In this document: piece by piece, positions 42,266 to 49,322 of the stretch
Layout: each line of letters starts with the position of its first letter
Position numbering within the stretch: position 1 is the first letter of the stretch
Assembly (NCBI GenBank): GCA_025359105.1
Contig: JANYHK010000010.1
Span: forward strand, 39,698 to 103,697
Direction of reading: 5' to 3'
Source: Myxococcales bacterium
GTDB lineage: Bacteria; Myxococcota_A; Polyangia; Polyangiales; Polyangiaceae
DNA length: 64,000 nucleotides
Program-made: the position numbers and the translations under genes
The notes under the pieces: model-generated
The model's input: the letters and a program-made list of their open reading frames with translations, nothing else
The model's database searches: none
What the model was told of the DNA's origin: nothing

Positions 42266-42356
42266 ACGACTAGTAATAGGACGAAGAATCCAGCTCGACC
42301 AGTCTTTTTGGCGCCGGCGGGCGTGAAAACCTGGGCCGGAGTAGGATCCGCGTTCT

Positions 42357-43724
42357 GTGAGCTCGAGCAGCCTGCCGCCGCCGACGGAGCAGCCGTTCCG
42401 CGTCGCCCCCTCCTTCCACAAGGTGGAGGACACGGGCAGCTTCGTGCCAGGCGACTTCGAGGCACAGTACGAGAAGCTCTTCTCGGACGCCCTCAGCTCC
42501 GGCCCGATCACGGCGGAGGAGCGCGAGCGCCTCGACTTCGCGGCTTCGGCTCTGGGGCTCGACAAGAGTCGCCTCGAGCGCCTGGAGCGTGCGCTCCTCG
42601 CGGCGTACGACGCGCGCGCGGTGATCGCGAGCGCGGACGACACGGCGCCGCCCGACGCCCTCGTCGAGAGCTCGCCACGGCGGCCGCGGCAGGCGAGCAT
42701 CCCCGAGCTCGCCGGCGATGACCTTTCCATCCCTCCTCCCTCACCGCGGGCGACGGCGGCCGATCAGGACCCGAACCTCGATCTTCACGCGCGGTTCGCC
42801 GCCGCGGACCTCGACGAGAAGTTCCGGCTCGCGGGCGTGCTCGTGCGTCGCGGCGCCGCGCGGCCCGAGGAGAAGGCGCTCTACGACGTGCACCGGCCGC
42901 GTTCTCCGCTCCGCCCGGCGCAGCCGCTCGACGCGAGGGCGTGGACGGGGCTGCTCCGGCACCCCGACGAGGACGCCGTCGTCGGCGAGATCTTCGCCGT
43001 CATTGCCTCGGCGGCGCTGCTCGGTCGGATCACGGCGCTGCGCCGCGACAAGCTCCTCGACCGGCTCGATCCGGCGAGCAAGCAGGATGCGGCGACGTCG
43101 ACCGTCAGCGCCACCCGCGCCATCGCGTGGGCGGCGGCGACCCTCGGCATGAACGCGCCGCCGATCTTCCTCGCCCCCGAGCGCGACGACGGGATGGTCA
43201 CCGTCCCCGCGCTCCCGCCAGCGCTGCGCGTGGGCGCGCGCATGCTGCGCGGCCAGAGCGCGATCCAGCTTGCCTTTCACGCCGGTCGCGCGCTCTCGTG
43301 GTTTCGTGGCGAGCACTTCGTGTGCACCCTCGTCGCGCACCTCGGTCACCTGGAGGATCTGTTCCTCGCCGCCTTGCGCATCGGCGCGCCGGAGCTACCG
43401 ATGCCGCCGGACGTGCGCACGCGCGTCGACGTCGTGAAGGCCGCCATCCTGCCCGTGCTCGAGGTCGAGCACATCGCGACCCTGCGCTACCACGTGTCGA
43501 CGTTCGTGGAGCGCGGCGGGCGAACGAGCCTCCGCGGATGGGCCCGCGGCACCGAGCTCACCGCGTGCCGCGCTGGCCTCGCGCTCTCCGGTGACCTCGT
43601 CGCGTGCGCCGCAATCGTCGGCGCCGAGCCGGGCGGACCGCAGCGGATCCGCGATCTCGAAGAGTTCTGGATCGGCGACGCAAGCGCCGCCCTGCGCGCA
43701 CACCTCGGCGTCTCGCTCGGCTGA
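42357..43724 (+). CDS. Uncharacterised 455-residue protein
   Basis: I do not recognise a family. The start is GTG. The protein has no signal peptide. Residues 1 to about 165 are low-complexity and charged, with an EF-like acidic helix FEAQYEKLFSDALSSGPITA, resembling N-terminal regions of some regulatory or TPR-linked proteins. The remainder (about 175-455) is alpha-helical and Ala/Leu-rich with RAIAWAAATLGMNAPPIF, QLAFHAGRALSWFRGEH and CRAGLALSGDLVACAA. The last two segments resemble degenerate catalytic helices of a metallopeptidase-like domain, but no HExxH motif is present. It is divergent from the HlyD operon and convergent with the TonB-like gene. Confidence 0.65.
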   Translation: MSSSSLPPPTEQPFRVAPSFHKVEDTGSFVPGDFEAQYEKLFSDALSSGPITAEERERLDFAASALGLDKSRLERLERALLAAYDARAVIASADDTAPPDALVESSPRRPRQASIPELAGDDLSIPPPSPRATAADQDPNLDLHARFAAADLDEKFRLAGVLVRRGAARPEEKALYDVHRPRSPLRPAQPLDARAWTGLLRHPDEDAVVGEIFAVIASAALLGRITALRRDKLLDRLDPASKQDAATSTVSATRAIAWAAATLGMNAPPIFLAPERDDGMVTVPALPPALRVGARMLRGQSAIQLAFHAGRALSWFRGEHFVCTLVAHLGHLEDLFLAALRIGAPELPMPPDVRTRVDVVKAAILPVLEVEHIATLRYHVSTFVERGGRTSLRGWARGTELTACRAGLALSGDLVACAAIVGAEPGGPQRIRDLEEFWIGDASAALRAHLGVSLG

Positions 43725-43751
43725 GGCGTCTACGGGACGCTCACGTGACGC

Positions 43752-45128
43752 TTACTTGACGATCGGGTTGCTCGCGACGAAGGGCGCGCGCACGCGGAGG
43801 CTCGTCCGTCCGAGCTCCTTCGGGATCGGCGGCACCGGGCTCGCGCGGCGCAGCGCATCGGCGCAGTTGCGGTCGAACTCGTCGATCCCGCTCGGGCGCA
43901 CCGGCGGCCACGAGACGCTCACGCTGCCGTCGGAAGCGATCGTGAACTCGAGGATGACGGTGCCTTGCTTCAGATCGAGCATGGCGCTCTTGGGGAACGC
44001 GTTCGCCCAGAGCGGATCGATCTTCTTGTGAAGGCTCCGGAAGTACGGGAGGAGGTGCGGGTCGGTCGAGTCGAGGTCGAACCATGCGCCGTCGCCAGGG
44101 CCGAGCGGACGCGGGTGCGAGCCGTCGCCCTGGCCACCACCGGCGCCGGGATCGCCCCCACCGCCCGTGCCGCCGCGGCCGTCGCCGACGCGTCCACCGG
44201 CGCCGCTCGCGTGCACGAGAGAGCGGAGCGTCGTGGCGACCTCTTGCTCGCTGTCGACGTCGTCGTTCGGGCGACCCTTGAGCGCGGCGGGCACGGAGAC
44301 GGGACCCATGACCACGTCGGGCCGCGCGTGCGCGACCCGCGCACCCGACGAGTGAGACGCGCCAGGCTTGCCGTCCTTCACGCCCACGCCGGGCGCGCTC
44401 CCCACCGAGCCGAGGTGCCCGGCGCCGATCCGACGGCGCTCGGAGTCTTCGCCCTCTCCGCGATCGGCCTCCCCGATGTCGCCGCCGGTCACCGCCGCCG
44501 AAGGCGACGCGAGCGCACCGCGGCTCGGATCGAACGGGCTCGGCGCCCGACGCTCCATGCGATCGAGATCGCCGGACGCGAGGAACGTCAGCTCCATCGG
44601 GTTCATCGTCGCGCGTCGATCCTCCCACGCGCGCCGCTCCGCGCTCGAGCGCAGACGCGCGTTCTGGTCGCGGTCGAGGCGGCTCAGGAGATCGGGCGAG
44701 AGGTGCATCTCGTCGGGCGTGTCGGCGAGGTGCGTCGCGGCGATCCGAGCGGTCGCGTCGCCGCCGTGGCCCGCGGTCTTCGTGTCGACGCGCGGCGTCG
44801 TATCCCCGCCGGCCGGCGTCGGTGGCGAGCCGACCGGATCGGGCTCGCGATCGACGAGGAGCGTGCCATCCGCGAAGCCGGGGAGATCCATCGTGGCGGT
44901 CGTCACCGCCGAGCGCTCGTTGGGAACGACGTGCGCCTGCTCGTTCGCGGCGAGGTGGAAGTAGGCGAGCCACCCCAAGCCGCCCACCACGAGGCCGTGC
45001 ACGGCAAGCGATGCGGCCCATGTCCATACGGGCATTCGGGCACGTGCGCGAGGCGGCGGCGGCGTGGACTGCACCTTCTCCAAGTATGACGTTAGACGGT
45101 CGCCGCCGCCATTTTGTTTAGGCGGCAA
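43752..45128 (-). CDS. TonB-family protein with long periplasmic linker
   Basis: About 458 residues. One membrane helix near the N-terminus (VWTWAASLAVHGLVVGGLGW) is followed by a very long periplasmic region, acidic and Gly-rich, with a GTGGGGDPGAGGGQGDGSH-type stretch. The C-terminal 95 residues form a TonB/TolA-like domain: LHKKIDPLWANAFPKSA, GTVILEFTIASDGSVSVSW and FDRNCADALRRASPVPPIP. The start is uncertain: TTG 45128 is used here, while GTG 45074 or ATG 45035 would place the membrane helix closer to the start. It may energise an outer-membrane receptor or serve as a structural link; no exbB or exbD gene lies beside it. It follows tatD on the same strand. Confidence 0.78.
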   Translation of the reverse strand: MPPKQNGGGDRLTSYLEKVQSTPPPPRARARMPVWTWAASLAVHGLVVGGLGWLAYFHLAANEQAHVVPNERSAVTTATMDLPGFADGTLLVDREPDPVGSPPTPAGGDTTPRVDTKTAGHGGDATARIAATHLADTPDEMHLSPDLLSRLDRDQNARLRSSAERRAWEDRRATMNPMELTFLASGDLDRMERRAPSPFDPSRGALASPSAAVTGGDIGEADRGEGEDSERRRIGAGHLGSVGSAPGVGVKDGKPGASHSSGARVAHARPDVVMGPVSVPAALKGRPNDDVDSEQEVATTLRSLVHASGAGGRVGDGRGGTGGGGDPGAGGGQGDGSHPRPLGPGDGAWFDLDSTDPHLLPYFRSLHKKIDPLWANAFPKSAMLDLKQGTVILEFTIASDGSVSVSWPPVRPSGIDEFDRNCADALRRASPVPPIPKELGRTSLRVRAPFVASNPIVK

Positions 45129-45906
45129 ATCCTCGACGAAACGCGCGCTCTGCGTTGGCGGTCGTCGCCGCCGCCAGCTCGTCCATGCCGATGCCCCGGA
45201 GCTCTGCGACGCGCTTGGCGGTGTGGACGACGTACGACGGCTCACACGGTTTGCCGCGGAGGGGAACGGGGGCAAGGTAGGGGCTATCGGTCTCGACGAG
45301 GATCCGATCGAGCGGGGCGGCCGCGGCGACCTCGTGCACGCTCGTCGCGCTCTTGAAGGTCACGATCCCCGAGAAGGAGAGGTAGAAACCCAGATCGAGA
45401 GCCCGTTTGGCGAACGCCAGGTCCTCGCTGAAGCAGTGGATGATGCCGCCGGTGTCACGCGCCCCGGAGGCCGCGAGGATGTCGAGCGTGTCCGTCGCCG
45501 CTTCGCGCGTGTGCACGACGATGGGCTTGTTCACCTCGCGGGCGAGGGCGATGAGGCGCTCGAACGTCGCGCGCTGCTGGTCGCGCGGGGAGTGATCGTA
45601 GTGGTAGTCGAGGCCGATCTCGCCGACGGCGACGACGTTCGGATCGCGCGCGAGGGCCGAGAGCTCGGCGTAGCTCGCGTCGTCCAAGGACGTCGCGTCG
45701 TGGGGGTGAACACCCACGCTGGCACCGACGCGCTCCGGGAGGCGTGCGGCGAGCGCAACCGCCGCGCGCGCCGGCGCGAGATCGCTGCCCACGCCGATGA
45801 CCACGAAGCCGGCCACGCCCGCCGCGCGCGCGCGCTCCAGCACCGCGTCGGGACCGGCGGGAAAATACTGGGGGTCCAGGTGGCAGTGCGTGTCTATGAG
45901 GGGCAC
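45118..45906 (-). CDS. tatD: TatD-family metal-dependent hydrolase
   Basis: A 262-residue TIM-barrel nuclease/hydrolase. It begins LIDTHCHLD with the first metal-binding His pair, then VGVHPHDATS, GEIGLDYHYDHSP with the bridging Glu, IVVHTREA, GIIHCFSED and the final LVETDSPYLAPVP. TatD enzymes are Mg-dependent 3'-5' DNA exonucleases linked to DNA repair. I chose the GTG at 45906, which gives the usual start VPLIDTHCHLD and the usual length; GTG 45927 is possible. The 5' end, including this GTG, is duplicated near 47465-47485. Confidence 0.92.
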   Translation of the reverse strand: MPLIDTHCHLDPQYFPAGPDAVLERARAAGVAGFVVIGVGSDLAPARAAVALAARLPERVGASVGVHPHDATSLDDASYAELSALARDPNVVAVGEIGLDYHYDHSPRDQQRATFERLIALAREVNKPIVVHTREAATDTLDILAASGARDTGGIIHCFSEDLAFAKRALDLGFYLSFSGIVTFKSATSVHEVAAAAPLDRILVETDSPYLAPVPLRGKPCEPSYVVHTAKRVAELRGIGMDELAAATTANAERAFRRGFAA

Positions 45907-45959
45907 GGAGAAGACGATATACCTCACCGCGTGCTCGCGGTCCCCCACCACCCGCGACG
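45879..45959. repeat. Direct repeat, copy A: tatD start region
   Basis: About 80 bp nearly identical to 47465-47545 in the same orientation, with few mismatches. The core ATGAGGGGCACGGAGAAGAC is shared exactly. Copy A contains the first codons of tatD and the start of a divergent pseudogene. Confidence 0.9.
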
Positions 45960-46080
45960 TCGACGTTCTCGTGCCCAAGCTGCCGGAGGCGATCGCGGCG
46001 AGGCCGCTCTCGGCGACGGCGTCGTCGCAGCGCGCGTGCTCGCGAACGGGGACGCGAGCACGGACGGCACCGAGCTCTTC
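45931..46080 (+). pseudogene. Internally deleted copy of the gene at 47518
   Basis: Starting with the same GTG and codons (VLAVPHHPR), this reading frame shares ALGDGVVAARVLANGDAS and then DGTELF with the intact gene at 47518-47970. Between these blocks about 70 bp and about 200 bp are missing, so only about 50 of 150 codons remain. The frame is still open, but the product would lack most of the protein. It is divergent from tatD. Confidence 0.75.
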
Positions 46081-46510
46081 AGCGGCTCTTCGGAGCCTGC
46101 TCCCAGCCGCCGCCCTTCTGCCGTACGCGGTGCTCCGGCAAGAGCTCGCTGCGCGCGTCGTCTCGCAGGAGCGCGCACGGATCGAAGAAGTGCGTCGTCG
46201 TCGTGCGCGCCAGCAGCTCCGGCATGCCGCCGGTGAAGTCGGCCACGTCCGGGCAGCGCCAGTGCCACAGCGCGTAGCGCTCCGGTACCGCGCGGAAGGC
46301 GAGCACCTCCTTCACGCCGCCGTTGCAGTTGGTGGCCACGACCAGCACGCGGGCGTCCGCACCGGCGCCGTACGCGACGACCACGTCGTGATGGAACTCC
46401 CCCTGCTTCCAGTGGTGGAGGAGCTCGAACTCGCCGACCTCGGCGCCGAGCACCTCGAGCAGGGTGGAGAGGGAGAGCGTGTCGGCGAGGGATTGGACGA
46501 GGGTGTGCAT
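46079..46510 (-). CDS. Uncharacterised 143-residue protein
   Basis: I do not recognise a family. A short protein with no signal peptide; the body has a beta pattern (GEFELLHHWKQGEFHHDVVV split around the His residues, then ARVLVVATNCNGGVKEV) and a His/Trp/Cys-rich segment RYALWHWRCPDVAD. The His-rich HHDVVV and Cys residues could bind metal, but there is no standard motif. Its stop lies inside the last shared block of the duplicated locus, at 46079-46081, so its C-terminus may have been altered by that rearrangement. Confidence 0.6.
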   Translation of the reverse strand: MHTLVQSLADTLSLSTLLEVLGAEVGEFELLHHWKQGEFHHDVVVAYGAGADARVLVVATNCNGGVKEVLAFRAVPERYALWHWRCPDVADFTGGMPELLARTTTTHFFDPCALLRDDARSELLPEHRVRQKGGGWEQAPKSR

Positions 46511-46649
46511 CGCTTCTTCAATGTGATGCGCCGCGGGGGAAGCCTCAAGTCACCAAACGGGGTGATTCTCGCGGGATCCACACTATTTCGCCTGTAAGTT
46601 GCCGGAACGGAGATGCGGAGGCTCGCGAGCTGCGGCATCCTGCGAGGCG

Positions 46650-47276
46650 ATGGACGAGGGACGTTGCCAACGACGAGGAGTCCTCGCGGTCGCGTGGATG
46701 CTCGTCGGCGCTTCATGTGCTGCGCCTCGCGCCGAGCCGCAGCAGCCTCCGGTGGGCAGCGCGCCGCCCTCGCTCGTCGAGCCGCCGCCGCCGACCGTGG
46801 TGGACGCCGCGCGCGAACGGGATGCCGCCCCCCGGCCGCTCGCCGCCCTGGTGGACGACGCAGGACCGAAGGAAGACGCGGTGGCGATCGCGCGGGTCCA
46901 GACGATGCTCGCCGCGCTGGCTGCCAAGCACTTGAAGGAGCACGAGGTCTGCGCGCGCCTTCAGTCGCGCGCGCTCGTCGTGCCGGGCGTCGTCTTCACG
47001 CGTGACGCGGGGGCGCTCCACCTCGTGTCCCCGGACGAGCGTGGGTCGCCCGTGGTGCTGCCGTGCGATCGCAGCCCCTCGAAGCTAAAATGGAAGCCCG
47101 ATGCCGAGTGGACACCCGTCCTCACCTGCGACGCGAAGCTTCCCAAATGCGACTTCGCCTGGGTGAGCGGGGGCAAGATGGGCACGCCGATTCCGCCGAC
47201 CGAAAGAACCTATTGGTTCGACACCTCGGGGGGTGGCCTGCGTCTCGTGGCCGTAGAGGTCTCCGCCTACCAGTGA
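46650..47276 (+). CDS. Putative lipoprotein
   Basis: A 208-residue predicted lipoprotein of unknown function. From ATG 46650 it has a short basic N-terminus, a weak hydrophobic core and a lipobox-like VGASC near residue 23, followed by an acidic Pro/Ala linker. The C-terminal 115 residues are a small domain with Cys in EVCARLQS, VLPCDRS and LTCDAKLPKCDF, so two disulfides are plausible. The sequence KLKWKPDAEWTPVL followed by FAWVSGG suggests a beta fold. There is no operon partner. Confidence 0.65.
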   Translation: MDEGRCQRRGVLAVAWMLVGASCAAPRAEPQQPPVGSAPPSLVEPPPPTVVDAARERDAAPRPLAALVDDAGPKEDAVAIARVQTMLAALAAKHLKEHEVCARLQSRALVVPGVVFTRDAGALHLVSPDERGSPVVLPCDRSPSKLKWKPDAEWTPVLTCDAKLPKCDFAWVSGGKMGTPIPPTERTYWFDTSGGGLRLVAVEVSAYQ

Positions 47277-47464
47277 GTCACGCCGGCGCCGGTCGCGGGG
47301 TCGCGGCTCACGCGGCCTTCAGCTCGCAGCTGCGGACTGCGTGTAGACGGGAGGCGCCTCCAGCGACAGCCGCGCGCGCACCTCGGCGACGGGCAGCGTT
47401 CCAGGTCTGCGCGAACGTGACGGCGAGGAGGGCCGTCTCGCCCAGCACGTCGCCCGAGTACCCC

Positions 47465-47545
47465 GGTGGGCAGTGCGCACCTATGAGGGGCACGGAGAAG
47501 ACGATATACCTCCCCGCGTGCTCGCGGTCCCCCACCCTCGCGACG
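47465..47545. repeat. Direct repeat, copy B: relic of tatD start region
   Basis: Matches 45879-45959 over about 80 bp. Here the tatD 5' end survives only as GTGCCCCTCATA plus about eight diverged codons on the minus strand, with no tatD gene behind it, while the divergent plus-strand gene is intact. The shared 20-base end block of the gene (CGGACGGCACCGAGCTCTTC) occurs at 46061-46080 and again at 47915-47934. The rest of the 47277-47464 gap holds no gene I can support. Confidence 0.85.
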
Positions 47546-47970
47546 CCTTCATGGTCTTCGCCCAGCAGACCGCCCCCGCGCTCGAGGTGGCCGCGATCGT
47601 CGCGCAGGCCGCGCGCTTCTTCGGGACCACGCTGGCGATCGAGGGGCACGACGCGGCCGCTCTAGGCGACGGCGTCGTCGCAGCGCGCGTGCACGCGAAC
47701 GGGGACGCACGCACATGCGTCGGCCGCGCGCGGACCGACGCGGATCTCGCAGCGGCACAAGCCGCCGAGGCGCGTGCAGGATACACGGGCATGTCCCTAC
47801 TCGCCGCGCGCTGCCCGACGGTATGGCTCGTCCAGCTCACCGCGGCCCACGACGACGCCGCGCTCCTCGTCGCGGCGGTGCTCGCCAGCGTCCTGCTCGG
47901 CCCCATCCTGAGCCCGGACGGCACCGAGCTCTTCGGCGTCAAGACGGCGCGCGCGAAGCTCGGACGCTGA
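47518..47970 (+). CDS. Uncharacterised protein, intact copy of a duplicated locus
   Basis: About 150 residues from GTG 47518, a start supported because the same codons are kept in the decayed copy at 45931. No family is recognised. The protein is Ala-rich and mixed alpha/beta: FMVFAQQTAPALEVAAIVAQ, AARFFGTTLAIEGHDAAALG, GYTGMSLLAARCPTVWLVQL and DDAALLVAAVLASVLLGPIL. The last segment is hydrophobic enough to be buried or membrane-associated. An ATG at 47551 is an alternative start. The end overlaps the convergent MATE gene by 32 bp. Confidence 0.6.
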   Translation: MLAVPHPRDAFMVFAQQTAPALEVAAIVAQAARFFGTTLAIEGHDAAALGDGVVAARVHANGDARTCVGRARTDADLAAAQAAEARAGYTGMSLLAARCPTVWLVQLTAAHDDAALLVAAVLASVLLGPILSPDGTELFGVKTARAKLGR

Positions 47971-49318
47971 TCTCGCGGGCGCGCGCGCGTCCGATCCACA
48001 CGAAGAGCGCCGTGCGCACTGCCCAGTCGAGCGTCGAGCCCATCCACACGCCGGCGAGGCCGAAGCCCAGGGTGATGGCGAAGAGCCACGTCGCGGTGAG
48101 CCGGACGACGAGCGCTCCTACCGCGCTCACGCCGAGCACCGCGCGCGTCTGTCCGGCGCCGCGGAGAGCCTGCGAGACCACCAGCGTCGTGGCCATGAAC
48201 GGCTGGGCGACGGCGAGCCACGGCACGACCGCACGACCGGCCGCGATGACGCGCGAATCGCCAGAAAACGCCGGGAGAATGACGTCGCGCAGCGCGAGCG
48301 CGACGAGGCCCGCAGCCGTGAGGAGGACGACGGCATACGTCACCGCCGCGCGCGTCGCCGCGACCGCGTCCGCGGGACGCCCGGCGCCGAGCTTCTGCGC
48401 CACGAGCGCCGCGGCCGCGATGGCGAAACCGTCGGCCGAGAGGTAGCAGACCGCCTCCATGCTGAGCAGCGCCTGGTTCGCGGCCATCGCGAGGTCGCCG
48501 AGGCGCCAGAGGACGGCGACAAAGCCAACGTAGCCGGCGTGGTAGAGCACCTTCTCGATCACGGCGGGCCCGCTGATACGCGCCAGCCTCCGTGCCTCCG
48601 CGCGCCACGCCGCAGGTGGCCCGGGGCGCGCTCCCGAAGGTGCGCGGTACGAGCCGCGGCGCGACGGCGACGCGAGCACCAGGCCGGCGAGGAGCGCCTC
48701 CAGCGCGAACGTCGCGGCCGTGCTGATGCCCGCGCCGCGCGTTCCCATCGCCGGAACCCCGAACGCGCCGAGGATGAGCACGCGGTTCATGGCGATGTGT
48801 ACGACGTTCGCGACGATCCCGATGGCGAGCGGCGTGCGCGTATCCCCGCCGGCTTGGAGGGTCGCGATCAGGGTCATGCTCACGAAGACGAGCGGCGTCG
48901 CGCCCAGCGTCCAGCTCAGGTAGTCACCGGCCGCCCCGACCGCCTCCGGCGAGGCCGCCGGCGCCGCCCGCGCGAGGACCCCGACGACGACCGGCGACGC
49001 GAGCGCGACCACGAGCCCGCTCAGCGCCGACACGACGAGCGAGATGCGGACGGCGCGACGCGCCCGCTCGGGCCGCCGCGCGCCCACGTGAAAGCCGACC
49101 CGCGCGATGGTGCCGACCTCGAACGCGCCGAAGACGCTCCAGATGGACCACTCCAGCGACGCCGCGATCTGCATCGCGGCGAGCGACGTCGCCGCGTGGT
49201 GCCCGAGCATCACGCGGTCGACCACCACGACGAGCGTCTGCAAGAACGAATGGCCGATGGCCGGGAGCGCAAGCGCCCGGACCTCCCGCGCGAGCGTCCG
49301 CGAGCCGTGGTCCTTCAA
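47939..49318 (-). CDS. MATE-family efflux transporter
   Basis: A 459-residue multidrug/toxin extrusion protein with about twelve hydrophobic helices arranged as two six-helix halves. Typical MATE segments are ALPAIGHSFLQTLVVVVDRV, the FEVGTIARVGFHVGARRPE loop (usually QxxGxxxG), GAGISTAATFALE, and the second-half ADGFAIAAAALVAQKLGAGR. MATE proteins export cationic compounds using Na+ or H+ gradients. I chose TTG 49318, four bases after the PrkA stop; a longer frame to 49399 would overlap prkA by 77 bp. The gene probably follows prkA in one transcript. Confidence 0.87.
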   Translation of the reverse strand: MKDHGSRTLAREVRALALPAIGHSFLQTLVVVVDRVMLGHHAATSLAAMQIAASLEWSIWSVFGAFEVGTIARVGFHVGARRPERARRAVRISLVVSALSGLVVALASPVVVGVLARAAPAASPEAVGAAGDYLSWTLGATPLVFVSMTLIATLQAGGDTRTPLAIGIVANVVHIAMNRVLILGAFGVPAMGTRGAGISTAATFALEALLAGLVLASPSRRGSYRAPSGARPGPPAAWRAEARRLARISGPAVIEKVLYHAGYVGFVAVLWRLGDLAMAANQALLSMEAVCYLSADGFAIAAAALVAQKLGAGRPADAVAATRAAVTYAVVLLTAAGLVALALRDVILPAFSGDSRVIAAGRAVVPWLAVAQPFMATTLVVSQALRGAGQTRAVLGVSAVGALVVRLTATWLFAITLGFGLAGVWMGSTLDWAVRTALFVWIGRARAREISVRASRAPS

Positions 49319-49322
49319 CGCT

